Of a stretch of DNA of 64,000 nucleotides, positions 1-8,684 are shown one piece after another. The stretch's first letter is position 1, and each line of letters opens with the position of its first letter. A program made the translations under genes and the position numbers. The notes under the pieces were generated by a model. That model saw nothing but the letters and a program-made list of their open reading frames with translations, searched no databases and was not told the origin of the DNA. This stretch comes from Aestuariibacter sp. (GTDB taxonomy: Bacteria > Pseudomonadota > Gammaproteobacteria > Enterobacterales > Alteromonadaceae). The stretch lies in NCBI GenBank assembly GCA_017794925.1, contig CP051238.1:3551328-3615327 (forward strand), given 5' to 3'.

Positions 1-674
1 TTCCAGCGACGCTCGTTCTCTTCAGCCAGTTTACGCGCTTCTTCAGCCGCTTTTTTAGCGTCTTCTTCAAGCTTGCGCTGTGCTTCTTCTTCCTGTTGCT
101 TACGCAAACGTTCTTCTTCCTGACGAGCAGCTTCCTGTTCCTGCTTTTCTTCTTCAGTCAGTTCAGAATCAGCTTCAGCACGCGCTGCAGCTTCTTGCTT
201 CGCTTTTTCAGCACGGCGCGCTTTTTCTTCTTCGGCGGCTTTGCGTGCTTCTTCTGCTTTACGCGCTTTTTCTTCAGCGGCTTTGCGAGCTTCTTCAGCT
301 GCGCGTTCTTCTGCTTCTCGCTTCAGACGTGCTTCCTCTTCCTTGCGCTTCGCTTCTTCTTCCGCCAAACGCTGCTCTTCAACGTCAGTACGCTTCACGT
401 AAGTACGCTTTTTACGTACTTCTACTTTCACCTCTTTCGACTTACCCACACTTAACGTGCTGGTTGTCTTGCGTTTCAGTGTCATGCGAGTTGGCTCACC
501 AGAACCAGCACCACCATGTTGCTTACTGAGGTGATCTAACAGTTTGCGCTTTTCATCTTCATTTACGCTGTCGCCGGCTGCTTTCTTAATGCCAGCATCG
601 CTAAACTGACTGACTAACCGGTCAACGCTTGTCCCGATATCACTGGCGAGTTTTTCAATGGATACATCTGCCAT
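1..674 (-). CDS. infB: Translation initiation factor IF-2, N-terminal part (cut by window edge)
   Basis: IF-2 is the GTPase that brings initiator fMet-tRNA to the 30S ribosomal subunit. Only the first ~224 codons are present; the gene runs off the left edge, so the GTPase domain is not visible. The protein starts MADVSIEKLA and shows the small helical IF2_N domain (about residues 1-53). A basic linker follows, then a long coiled-coil-like stretch rich in Ala, Glu, Lys and Arg (about 100-224), typical of gammaproteobacterial IF-2. The repetitive GCTTCTTC-type DNA here encodes this stretch and produces long false ORFs on the other strand. It lies 24 nt downstream of nusA in the conserved rimP-nusA-infB operon. 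Identity is secure from the N-terminus and context. Confidence 0.95.
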   Translation of the reverse strand, partial: MADVSIEKLASDIGTSVDRLVSQFSDAGIKKAAGDSVNEDEKRKLLDHLSKQHGGAGSGEPTRMTLKRKTTSTLSVGKSKEVKVEVRKKRTYVKRTDVEEQRLAEEEAKRKEEEARLKREAEERAAEEARKAAEEKARKAEEARKAAEEEKARRAEKAKQEAAARAEADSELTEEEKQEQEAARQEEERLRKQQEEEAQRKLEEDAKKAAEEARKLAEENERRW

Positions 675-698
675 TACGCGTTTTTCCCCTTGTCGACC

Positions 699-2192
699 TT
701 ACTCTTCGTTGAACCAGACTTTGTTTCGTGCGGCCATGATCAACTCACCCGCTTTCTCTTCGTCCAGTCCTTCTAATTCACAGATATCATCAGTACCCTG
801 CTCTGCCAGAGCTTCCAGGTCTGTAATACCTTTACTTGCCAGCACAAATGCAACGTGTCTTTCCATACCTTCCAGGTTCAGCAACTCTTCAGTTGGCTCA
901 GACCCTTCCAGTGATTCTTCGTTGGCAAGTGCTTTTGTGGTCAGTGCGGCACGAGCGCGGTTACGCAACTCTTCTACAGTGTCTTCGTCCAGTCCTTCGA
1001 TTGCTAACAGCTCGCTAACCGGCACGTAAGCAACTTCTTCCAGTGTGGTGAAACCTTCATCAACCAGCACTGACGCGAATTCTTCGTCGATGTCCAAACC
1101 TTCCACAAATGTGCCAAGCACCTTGGCATTTTCTTCTTCGTGTTTCTTATTGAGGTCCTCAACCGTCATAACGTTAAGTTCCCATCCAGTTAGCTGACTC
1201 GCTAATCGGACGTTTTGGCCACTACGGCCAATGGCTTGCGCCAGGTTATCGGCTTCTACTGCAACGTCCATCGTGTTGCTGTCTTCGTCTACTACGATTG
1301 ACGCCACTTCAGCAGGTGCCATTGCATTGATAACGAATTGTGCAGGGTTTTCATCCCACAGTACGATATCGACACGCTCACCGCCAAGTTCACCTGATAC
1401 AGCCTGTACACGCGAACCACGCATACCTACGCACGCCCCGACCGGGTCAAGGCGTTTATCGTTTGTTTTCACAGCGATCTTGGCGCGAGAGCCCGGGTCA
1501 CGAGCTGCTGATTTAATTTCCAGCGTCTCTTCCGCGATTTCCGGTACTTCCAGACGGAACAGTTCAACCAACATTTCCGGGTGTGTACGGCTAACAAACA
1601 GCTGTGCACCACGCGCTTCAGGGCGGATTACATAGAGTAAACCACGCACACGGTCGCCTGGACGGAATGTTTCGCGAGGTAACATGTCATCACGGTAAAT
1701 TACGCCTTCCGCGTTGTTACCAAGGTCAATGATAATGTTGTCTCGGTTTACCTTTTTAACCGTACCGGTTACCAGCTCACCTACTTTGTCCTCGTATTCC
1801 GCTACCATTTGCGCACGCTCAGCTTCACGTACTTTTTGTACAATGACTTGCTTTGCGGTTTGCGTGGTAATACGGTCGAAGGCAATGGATTCAATTTGCT
1901 CTTCCACAAAATCACCCACCTGAATATCAGGCTCGTCGATTTGAGCAGCTGACAATGTCATTTCAGCGAAAGGATTTTCCTGCGGCTGGTCGTCAGGGAT
2001 GACCTGCCAGCGGCGGAACGTATCGAAGTCACCGGTGTCGCGATGGATGCTGACACGCACTTCGATTTCGCCTTCATTTTTCTTTTTCGTGGCGCTTGCA
2101 ATGGCATATTCTAAGGCCTCGAAAATCTTCTCTCTAGGCACTTGTTTTTCATTTGAAACGGCTTCCGCCACTAACAAAATTTCTTTATTCAT
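699..2192 (-). CDS. nusA: Transcription termination/antitermination factor NusA
   Basis: NusA binds RNA polymerase and nascent RNA, modulating pausing, intrinsic termination and antitermination. The 497-residue length is close to the 495 of E. coli. The N-terminus (MNKEILLVAE) begins the polymerase-binding domain (about 1-125). An S1 RNA-binding domain (about 135-200, 'GELVTGTVKKV') and two KH domains (about 230-345, including 'GACVGMRGSR' and 'AIGRSGQNVR') follow. The C-terminus holds two acidic helix-hairpin-helix repeats (about 360-495), as in other gammaproteobacteria. It sits between rimP (51 nt upstream) and infB. In E. coli NusA feeds back on its own operon, which is relevant to the terminator-rich leader upstream of rimP here. 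Confidence 0.97.
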   Translation of the reverse strand: MNKEILLVAEAVSNEKQVPREKIFEALEYAIASATKKKNEGEIEVRVSIHRDTGDFDTFRRWQVIPDDQPQENPFAEMTLSAAQIDEPDIQVGDFVEEQIESIAFDRITTQTAKQVIVQKVREAERAQMVAEYEDKVGELVTGTVKKVNRDNIIIDLGNNAEGVIYRDDMLPRETFRPGDRVRGLLYVIRPEARGAQLFVSRTHPEMLVELFRLEVPEIAEETLEIKSAARDPGSRAKIAVKTNDKRLDPVGACVGMRGSRVQAVSGELGGERVDIVLWDENPAQFVINAMAPAEVASIVVDEDSNTMDVAVEADNLAQAIGRSGQNVRLASQLTGWELNVMTVEDLNKKHEEENAKVLGTFVEGLDIDEEFASVLVDEGFTTLEEVAYVPVSELLAIEGLDEDTVEELRNRARAALTTKALANEESLEGSEPTEELLNLEGMERHVAFVLASKGITDLEALAEQGTDDICELEGLDEEKAGELIMAARNKVWFNEE

Positions 2193-2243
2193 CTTTGCCT
2201 CACTGGTTGCATTCCCGACTGGGAAGCAGGTCTCATTTCGTTA

Positions 2244-2702
2244 TTATTCGAATGTTGGAACCAAATTACCTTTTTCAATCCCGGCAACGGGTAACGCAAA
2301 TTGTTCTCCGTCGATCTCGATTGTTAGCGTGCCATTTTCACACGCCAGTAATTTCCCTTTAAAATTGCGTCGGTTATCCAAAGGCAAGGCCATTTTGACA
2401 GCGACGATTTCGCCCACCACTTTTGCATAGTGCTGTTCAGTAAACAGCGGTCGGTCCATGCCGGGTGATGAAACTTCTAAGTTGTACTCAGTGTTAATTG
2501 GATCCTCAACGTCAAGTATTGCACTGACCTGAAAACTCACATCCGCGCAGTCGTCAACGTTTATGCCATTTTCGTGATCAATGTATACCCGCAGGATTGA
2601 GTGTTTTCCTGCACGTACAAACTCTACGCCCAGTAACTCAAATCCCAGTGCTTCTACAGCCGGAGTTAACATCTCCGTTAATTGCTGTTCTAGCTTTGAC
2701 AA
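2244..2702 (-). CDS. rimP: Ribosome maturation factor RimP (TTG start)
   Basis: RimP assists maturation of the 30S ribosomal subunit. The 152-residue product matches the usual ~150 residues and has family signatures, including 'EALGFELLGVEF', 'DCADVSFQVSAILD' and 'YNLEVSSPGMDRPL'. The reading frame is open further upstream, but I place the start at the TTG ending at 2702. This gives SKLEQQLTEM, aligning with the E. coli N-terminus STLEQKLTEM, and it has a GGAGG ribosome-binding site at 2709-2713 with six bases of spacing. An upstream start would put the ribosome-binding site and a terminator hairpin inside the coding region. First gene of the rimP-nusA-infB operon. Confidence 0.95.
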   Translation of the reverse strand: MSKLEQQLTEMLTPAVEALGFELLGVEFVRAGKHSILRVYIDHENGINVDDCADVSFQVSAILDVEDPINTEYNLEVSSPGMDRPLFTEQHYAKVVGEIVAVKMALPLDNRRNFKGKLLACENGTLTIEIDGEQFALPVAGIEKGNLVPTFE

Positions 2703-2720
2703 TCCTAACCTCCAAAAACG

Positions 2721-2739
2721 AAAAAAGGGCGTTACGCCC
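2721..2739 (-). terminator. Terminator-like hairpin directly upstream of rimP
   Basis: On the minus strand GGGCG-TAA-CGCCC (2727-2739) is followed by six T. It ends about 8 nt before the rimP ribosome-binding site, so termination here would block the whole operon. It is either a premature attenuator or a second terminator in tandem with the one at 2791-2815. Confidence 0.7.
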
Positions 2740-2790
2740 AATGTACTGATACCTTAATAAGGTATCGCGTTGTGCTTGGAACCGCAGTAA

Positions 2791-2815
2791 CAAAAAGCCC
2801 CGATAATCGGGGCTT
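2791..2815 (-). terminator. Intrinsic terminator in the rimP leader
   Basis: On the minus strand AAGCCCCGA-TTA-TCGGGGCTT (2795-2815) is followed by TTTTTG, a strong GC hairpin with a short U tract. It lies within the transcript from the promoter at 2948-2976, about 125 nt after its predicted start. Confidence 0.75.
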
Positions 2816-2947
2816 CTTGCTTGAATAATTCGGTCCCATTTTGCCATCATCAGGCAAGGTTACTTAATATAACTACATCTATATAAGGTAACCGGAAAAG
2901 CATAGCGTTTTACGAATTAACACCGCCTATGCCGATTTCTGCAGCGC

Positions 2948-2976
2948 ATTATACTGCCTGTCGGCCAACATATCAA
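2948..2976 (-). promoter_or_regulatory. Sigma-70-type promoter for rimP-nusA-infB
   Basis: On the minus strand a TTGATA -35 box (2971-2976) and a TATAAT -10 box (2948-2953) are separated by exactly 17 bp. This is close to the housekeeping consensus and predicts a start near 2940. Confidence 0.75.
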
Positions 2977-3070
2977 CCGGCATCCAGCCCAATGCTGAAT
3001 ATATATTAACCTGAGAAAGCAAACGCTTGAGACGACTTAGCCTAAAAGACGGGCAAATTGTCATCAAAAA

Positions 3071-4063
3071 TTAATCTTCTTTCCAGCGTTCCTTGATTTC
3101 CAGGATTGCTGGCAGGTTAGCTTCCAGTAGTTCAACCAGTTTCGGTTCAAAATGCTCCCCCGCTTCACGCTTCATCAGCTCCATGGTTTTTTCAACGCTC
3201 CAGGCATCCTTATAAGGGCGCTTGCTGGTTAACGCATCAAACACATCGGCAATGGCAACAATTCTGCCTTCAATGGGAATGTCTTCCCCTTTCAAGCCAT
3301 TTGGATAACCCTTTCCGTTCCATTTTTCGTGATGCGTTAAAGCAACAGATTTTGCAATGCGCAATAAATCGGAATCCGCTTCGCCGAGGATCTCCGCACC
3401 GATTTGCGGGTGTGTTTTCATGACCTCAAACTCTTCGTCGGTCAGTTTTCCCGGCTTAAGCATGATATGGTCCGGAATACCAATCTTTCCAATATCATGC
3501 ATCGGAGCGGCATGTAGCAACGTCTCTGCTTGCTGTTCAGAAAACCCATATGCCAGTGCAAGTACCTTGGAATAATGACTCATTCTGAGTACGTGCATGC
3601 CCGTTTCATTATCTTTATATTCAGATGCCCGCCCCAGGCGTTGCACTACCTGAAGGCGGGTACGCTTTAGTTCATCCGCCTGAACTAATGACAAATGCGT
3701 ATTCACTCTTGCCAGCACGACTGCAGGAGATATGGGTTTTGTGATGTAATCAACGCCACCGACCGCAAAGCCTTCTGCCTCATCCTGCTCATCACTCAGT
3801 GCAGTAACAAATATTACCGGTATGGCACGGGTAATAAGTTCCTGTTTGAGCGCTTTACATACTTGGAAGCCAGTCATACCGGGCATCATAATGTCGAGAA
3901 GGATTAAATCAGGTAGCTGACTTTGGGCAACTCTGAGTGCCTCTGTTCCATTTTTGGCATATACCAGACTATATTTATCACCCAGCACATGCTTTAGAAC
4001 CCGCAAATTGGCGGGCTCATCATCCACTAATAATAATGTGGGTTTAGATGCGGTTTTCTGCAT
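3071..4063 (-). CDS. Response regulator with HD-GYP output (probable c-di-GMP phosphodiesterase)
   Basis: The 330-residue protein combines an N-terminal receiver domain (about 8-125) with an HD-GYP domain (about 140-325), the arrangement of RpfG-type regulators. The receiver has the acidic pair at D14-D15, the phospho-acceptor D57 ('LILLDIMMPG') and the conserved lysine in 'DYITKP'. The output domain carries HD at 189-190 ('APMHDIGK'), HH at 244-245 and the GYP signature at 252-254 ('GKGYPNGL'), so metal-binding and catalytic elements look intact. Such domains hydrolyse cyclic di-GMP. The start lies 5 nt after the upstream hybrid-kinase gene stops, so the two are almost certainly co-transcribed and the kinase is its likely phospho-donor. 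The ligand and the controlled behaviour are unknown. Confidence 0.92.
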   Translation of the reverse strand: MQKTASKPTLLLVDDEPANLRVLKHVLGDKYSLVYAKNGTEALRVAQSQLPDLILLDIMMPGMTGFQVCKALKQELITRAIPVIFVTALSDEQDEAEGFAVGGVDYITKPISPAVVLARVNTHLSLVQADELKRTRLQVVQRLGRASEYKDNETGMHVLRMSHYSKVLALAYGFSEQQAETLLHAAPMHDIGKIGIPDHIMLKPGKLTDEEFEVMKTHPQIGAEILGEADSDLLRIAKSVALTHHEKWNGKGYPNGLKGEDIPIEGRIVAIADVFDALTSKRPYKDAWSVEKTMELMKREAGEHFEPKLVELLEANLPAILEIKERWKED

Positions 4064-4068
4064 TATGC

Positions 4069-7000
4069 CTATCCGTTTAGTCGTTCGATGAGCTCACTCA
4101 ATAGTTCGATGGCTTGCTCGAACTCAAAATCATCTATTGCGTCCAGTATAGCCTGAATTTCACTGGCAAACTGGCTTTGGGTATACACCGCAAGTGAACT
4201 TAACTCAGTTTCATCGATGCGATTATATTTAACCCCATCCAACAAGCCTTTCAGTACGGTTTGCAATTTACTCAAATCGACCTGAGCAGCTTGTTCTGCT
4301 GCACTTTCCTGCTCCTGAGCCACAGCTGATGAAACTTCGACAGCGATGGCGTATAAACGTTCAAGAACCTGTTCCAGATCAGTCTCTTCGTGACTGGCAT
4401 TTTCCAATATTTTACAGGTTAACATAAACTGTATTAACCCAAGATTACCCGATACCCCTTTAAATCTGTGAGCTAATGCTTTTAAAGACAAATAATCCTT
4501 TTTCTGCACTAACTCAGCAAATTGCGTTCTCTCTGCATCAAAGTCGATAAGGAAGCGTTTTATCTCCTGAATAAGTTTTAACTGACTTCCCCACAGGCTT
4601 TCGCCTCTTGACCAGTCAATCAGTACCGCTTCGGTTGGCTCAGGCTTGGTTGCCAAGGCTGTCCCCTGAATGCCCAATACCCTGGCGATTTCATTACACA
4701 ACACGGGGAAGTCGATAGGTTTATTCGCAAAGCCTTCCATTCCCGCATCTGATGCAGATTTTTTATCCTGCGCTAATACGCTGGCCGTGAGGGCAATAAT
4801 AGGGGTAGCTTTCAACCCTTGTTCGCGCTCATATTCCCGACGTCGGGTAGCCGCTGTCAGGCCATCAAGCACCGGCATTTGTAAATCCATCAACACAACA
4901 TCGAATTGATGCTCAGCCATTCTTGCCAACGCCTGCTCACCGTCCTGAGCAACCGTGACAGTATGACCGGCCCGCTCGAGTAACAGCTTCAGTAAATCAA
5001 TATTTTGTTCAATATCATCAACAATCAGTACATCCAGTTGTGGGAGTACCATCGCTTGCAGGCGTTTTACTTGCTGTGCAGATTCAACCGGATTTAGCGG
5101 CAGAGTGAAAACAAACCGTGTGCCCACACCTTGCTCACTGCTAACGTCGATGCTTCCGCCCATGAGTTCCACAAGCTGCTTACTAATCGTCGTGCCTAAT
5201 CCGGTGCCCCCAAACTTACGGGACATAGACGCATCGGCTTGTGCGAAAGCATCAAACACCTTGTTGACCTGCTCTTGTGACATGCCTATGCCGGTATCAG
5301 CAATAATAAACATAACACCGCCCTGTTCGGCGGGCTGAACCGTCAAAGAAACACAACCATTTTCAGTAAACTTAACCGCATTGCCTATCAGGTTACTCAA
5401 TACCTGACGAACCCGCTCCGGCGCGCCGTTATAGGCTTTCGCAAGCGCAGCAGACAACTCAACGTGCAAATCCAGTCCTTTGCGTTTGGCTTCCAGCCAA
5501 AACGTTGAAATTACCGTATCGATTTCATCACTCAGCATAAAATCAATATATTCAAGTTCCAGCTTGCCTTTATCCAGTTTGGCGCTATCCAGAATGTCAT
5601 TTAACAAGTGGAGCAATGAGCGTGCAGAACGGTTAATCGTAGATACGTGTTTGTGCTGTTCCGTGTTCAGCGGCGTATCGAGTAAAATATCACTGAAGCC
5701 AATAACGGCATTCATTGGCGTACGGATTTCATGACTCATATTTGCCAGGAAAGCGGCCCGGGAAGCCGCAGCCTGTTCAGCCACGTTCTTAGCCACAACG
5801 AGTTCATTTTCCATTTTACGGCGATCGGTAATATCCATAATAAAACCGTCCAGCCACAGGATTTCCCCGTCTTCATTACGAATAAAGCGGCCGTGCTCAC
5901 GAAGCCATCGGGTATAACCATCCTTCGCAATAATGCGATACTCCATTGAATATTCTTGCTGATCGGCAATCGCAGCTTCGATCAACGGAATATCATCAGG
6001 ATGGAACAAGTCGGTAAAACTGATTTTAGGGTCAGGCATTAAAAAGTCTTTTGCACTGTAACCGGTAATTCGTTCTACCGCGTTACTAATAAAGACCATT
6101 GGCCATGTGGAATCATTTAAGCAGCGGTAGGCAATGCCAGGAATATTAGCAATCAGGGAACGAAATTTTTCTTCGTTTTCCTTTACCGCTTTCTCCATCG
6201 CCAGCCGTTCACGAATATCGGACACAAACAAGATAAAAAACGGTTCATTATCAATTTCAGTATGGGACACACTCACACGAACCGGAATGGAATGAAGATT
6301 CACATCCAATGCCATCACATCACGACTATTGCCTATCAACTTCTCATTATTTGGTTCCTGTGCATGAGCAAAGAAGTCCTGGTTATACAAATGCCGTCTG
6401 TTTTCAGGCACGATCTGCGTAACAGGCTTGCCAACCAGTTGCTCGCGTTTCCAACCTAAAATTCGCGATACGGAAGGGTTAGCAGACAGCACAATACCAT
6501 TTGAATTAATTGTTATAACACCCTCTACGGCACTGTCCATTAACCCTGTCAGGCGCTTCTCATTGGTGTTAGCTACTTTACTGATTTCCTTGTACTTCAC
6601 CAGCAGACTGATACCGAGTACCAGCGCAATGACCATGGTAGCTATAAAAGTCACAACCGCTGCCATAAACACGGATACTTCTGAATCCTGGGATACCATT
6701 TCCAGGCCAGGCGGACTCACAAAACGCGCTGCGGCCATTCCGGTGTAGTGCATGCCGGAAATGGCGAGACCCATCACAATGCCAGCCAATACGTTTATTT
6801 TTGAGTTTGACAATTTTTTATCGATGAATCTGTGAATACCACTGCGTACCCACAGCGATAAAATGGCGAGCAATACGGCAACAACAATTGATAACAAGAA
6901 AATGTGCAAGTCATATTTTAACAACGGCGCCATTTCCATAGCCGCCATACCAATATAATGCATCGCGCCGATACCGGCACCAACCAGCACGCCGCCTAAA

Positions 7001-7371
7001 GCAATTTGCAACGGCGCTACGGTATTGGTAGTCAAAAAGCGCAAGGCAACCCAGGCTGCACCAATACCGGGTAACATGGACACTATCGTGATATGCCAGT
7101 TATAACTGACCGAGGTACAAAGCTCGAAAGCCAGCATCCCGACAAAGTGCATCGACCAAATTCCCACCCCCTGTGCTATCGCACCAACCATCAGCAAAGC
7201 GCGTTTAGCAAGCGTAGATTCTGCCGTACTGGCTTGGGTGGCTACCTGGAATCCCATGAACGATGCAAAAATAGCAATACCAATGGAAACCAGTACTAAA
7301 ACAATCTCGTATTCACCGGTGAGTAAAAGAGAGTTTTCAGGAATATTAAACAGGGACAGGATGTTGTTCAT
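4069..7371 (-). CDS. MHYT-domain hybrid sensor histidine kinase (MHYT-PAS-PAS-HK-REC-Hpt)
   Basis: This 1100-residue inner-membrane sensor starts with an MHYT module (about 20-260): seven predicted membrane helices and three MHYT-type motifs near 74 ('SMHFVGM'), 137 ('AMHYIGM') and 207 ('GMHYTGM'). Two PAS domains follow (about 272-390 and 400-520), then a HisKA domain with phospho-acceptor H547 ('MSHEIRTPMN'). The ATPase domain has its N-box near 660, 'DTGIG' and 'GGTGLG'. A receiver has D829 ('VVLMDLQMP') and a C-terminal Hpt has H968 ('AHRFKGVSGN'). It is therefore a complete H-D-H phosphorelay in one chain. MHYT was proposed to sense diatomic gases through bound metal; the ligand here is unknown. 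The HD-GYP regulator 5 nt downstream is the likely target. Confidence 0.93.
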   Translation of the reverse strand: MNNILSLFNIPENSLLLTGEYEIVLVLVSIGIAIFASFMGFQVATQASTAESTLAKRALLMVGAIAQGVGIWSMHFVGMLAFELCTSVSYNWHITIVSMLPGIGAAWVALRFLTTNTVAPLQIALGGVLVGAGIGAMHYIGMAAMEMAPLLKYDLHIFLLSIVVAVLLAILSLWVRSGIHRFIDKKLSNSKINVLAGIVMGLAISGMHYTGMAAARFVSPPGLEMVSQDSEVSVFMAAVVTFIATMVIALVLGISLLVKYKEISKVANTNEKRLTGLMDSAVEGVITINSNGIVLSANPSVSRILGWKREQLVGKPVTQIVPENRRHLYNQDFFAHAQEPNNEKLIGNSRDVMALDVNLHSIPVRVSVSHTEIDNEPFFILFVSDIRERLAMEKAVKENEEKFRSLIANIPGIAYRCLNDSTWPMVFISNAVERITGYSAKDFLMPDPKISFTDLFHPDDIPLIEAAIADQQEYSMEYRIIAKDGYTRWLREHGRFIRNEDGEILWLDGFIMDITDRRKMENELVVAKNVAEQAAASRAAFLANMSHEIRTPMNAVIGFSDILLDTPLNTEQHKHVSTINRSARSLLHLLNDILDSAKLDKGKLELEYIDFMLSDEIDTVISTFWLEAKRKGLDLHVELSAALAKAYNGAPERVRQVLSNLIGNAVKFTENGCVSLTVQPAEQGGVMFIIADTGIGMSQEQVNKVFDAFAQADASMSRKFGGTGLGTTISKQLVELMGGSIDVSSEQGVGTRFVFTLPLNPVESAQQVKRLQAMVLPQLDVLIVDDIEQNIDLLKLLLERAGHTVTVAQDGEQALARMAEHQFDVVLMDLQMPVLDGLTAATRRREYEREQGLKATPIIALTASVLAQDKKSASDAGMEGFANKPIDFPVLCNEIARVLGIQGTALATKPEPTEAVLIDWSRGESLWGSQLKLIQEIKRFLIDFDAERTQFAELVQKKDYLSLKALAHRFKGVSGNLGLIQFMLTCKILENASHEETDLEQVLERLYAIAVEVSSAVAQEQESAAEQAAQVDLSKLQTVLKGLLDGVKYNRIDETELSSLAVYTQSQFASEIQAILDAIDDFEFEQAIELLSELIERLNG

Positions 7372-7770
7372 TACCGCATGCCTTCTACTACTGCTGACTG
7401 ACCTTTCGACCCCATCCTGAGGAAACGACTATGCGGCCTAACCGTATAAACGATTATAAATCACTTGAATATATGTATTTAGCAGACTGCCTAGGTACAT
7501 AGTCAAAGTCAAATATAATCTGACAAATGTACGATAAATTGCGCTTTACTGTATGTGTCTGGAAGTTTATAGAAAATTCAGACATTAAAAGTAGGCTAAG
7601 GACCGTGGTACTGCCTTGGTAATCAGCTCGGCATAATGTCATCAGCCAAGCTACTATCTAAGAATTTCAGCCCAGTTCTGAACGATCTGCATAAAACTCT
7701 GGCGGTATGGTAAATCACTCTCTTTGTAAAAACAGCATAATGCAGGCATCTTAAAAAAGGAACGAACACA
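7372..7770. other. Intergenic region with no clear gene
   Basis: This AT-rich gap separates the divergent MHYT kinase and the small secreted protein at 7771. A TATAAT hexamer at 7514-7519 on the plus strand lacks a convincing -35 box. Short minus-strand reading frames here have no ribosome-binding site or recognisable product. I see no repeat or RNA gene. Confidence 0.5.
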
Positions 7771-8178
7771 ATGAAAGTCCTACCGTTATTGCTATTGTTA
7801 CTGTTGAGCAGCGTTCTGTTCAACAAAGACAATACAGGTATCGAAATTCACTTTAAACACGAAAGCCTGTATATAAAGGCTGGCTGGGGAAACTCGTTAC
7901 AGACAGATAACGCATTTCGTAGCATTAAAGAGGAAAGGTTGAAGCCGCCTGCCGCCAATCAAGAGGTAAACACTTCACAACTGCTATTCATTGAAGATCC
8001 AGCAGTAATATTAAGTGATCAACCGGAAAAGCAACAGGCAGATCACGAGTCGACTGAAAATGCGCCAGGCAAAAAGGTAAACGTAGACCAACATGTTAGT
8101 CTCACCATGTCGTCTTCAATGGCCAGTGTATTGTCAAAAGCAGCGAAGGAAAGTTTCAACAGGTTGTGCAGATCTTAA
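7771..8178 (+). CDS. Small exported or membrane-anchored hypothetical protein
   Basis: This 135-residue product is not recognised. It begins with a strongly hydrophobic stretch (MKVLPLLLLLLLSSVLF, about 1-17) that could be a signal peptide or a single anchor; no lipobox cysteine is evident. The rest is polar, with an acidic and Gln-rich middle (about 60-110) and a single cysteine near the C-terminus. An AAGGA ribosome-binding site lies about 10 bases before the ATG, supporting the start. It is monocistronic, followed by the convergent tRNA-fMet pair. I assign no function; it may be a lineage-specific envelope protein. Confidence 0.55.
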   Translation: MKVLPLLLLLLLSSVLFNKDNTGIEIHFKHESLYIKAGWGNSLQTDNAFRSIKEERLKPPAANQEVNTSQLLFIEDPAVILSDQPEKQQADHESTENAPGKKVNVDQHVSLTMSSSMASVLSKAAKESFNRLCRS

Positions 8179-8224
8179 CTGCTTACTCTCGCCTATCATT
8201 TAGCTTTTAAAAACAGAGCCGAAA

Positions 8225-8251
8225 CAAAAAAGCCCCGACATATGTCAGGGC
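8225..8251 (-). terminator. Terminator of the tRNA-fMet transcript
   Basis: On the minus strand GCCCTGACATATGTCGGGGC (8232-8251) folds into a hairpin followed by TTTTTTGTTTC. It lies 10 nt beyond the CCA end of the second tRNA gene. Confidence 0.85.
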
Positions 8252-8260
8252 TTTTAAATG

Positions 8261-8337
<77 letters not shown>

Positions 8338-8433
8338 TCTGAAACTGTTCACGACTGTTCGTGTTGTTCTGTGACGCAAACTTGCGTTATTTCTAGTGTC
8401 AGTAACTTGATGTACTATGCAAGTTCTGAGATT

Positions 8434-8510
<77 letters not shown>

Positions 8511-8565
8511 TCTGAACTGGTTTGAATCAGCGAGCTTTTCTAGCTGTGCCGTTCAAGTGGTGCGT

Positions 8566-8593
8566 ATTATACATAGGGATTAACGGTTAGCAA
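8566..8593 (-). promoter_or_regulatory. Promoter of the tRNA-fMet pair
   Basis: On the minus strand a TTGCTA -35 box (8588-8593) and a TATAAT -10 box (8566-8571) are 16 bp apart, followed by a GC-containing discriminator (ACGCACC). A GC-rich discriminator is typical of stringently controlled stable-RNA promoters; that control here is inferred. The first tRNA starts about 55 nt downstream. Confidence 0.75.
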
Positions 8594-8684
8594 GGGGTGT
8601 TTGGTTAATTGTTTCAATTTTTTGACCAACCGGTTAAATACCCACCACTACGGCTAGAAAGCACACGATTTAACACCCTGGTGT

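Larger units (their letters stand above)
2703..2940 (-). promoter_or_regulatory. Structured 5' leader of the rimP-nusA-infB operon
   Basis: About 240 nt lie between the predicted transcription start (near 2940) and rimP, with no clear gene. In transcription order the leader holds an imperfect inverted repeat at 2858-2893 (GGTTAC paired with GTAACC), a terminator-like hairpin at 2791-2815, a perfect palindrome at 2748-2766, and a second terminator-like hairpin at 2721-2739 ending just before the rimP ribosome-binding site. In E. coli this operon begins with a tRNA-Met gene and terminators through which NusA acts; I see no tRNA here. That the leader is an attenuator is my inference. Confidence 0.6.

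Noticed and set aside
80..529. Long hydrophobic-looking plus-strand frames in the first 0.5 kb
   Set aside because: They are antisense to the repetitive Glu/Ala/Lys/Arg coding region of infB; the Leu- and Phe-rich composition is a by-product of that repeat.
2638..2850. Minus-strand 70-codon frame in the rimP leader, running across both terminator hairpins
   Set aside because: It lacks a ribosome-binding site and runs out of frame into rimP. A translated leader peptide acting on the hairpins is conceivable but unsupported.
7454..7832. Two short minus-strand frames between the MHYT kinase and the small exported protein
   Set aside because: One overlaps the better-supported plus-strand gene; neither has a ribosome-binding site or recognisable sequence.
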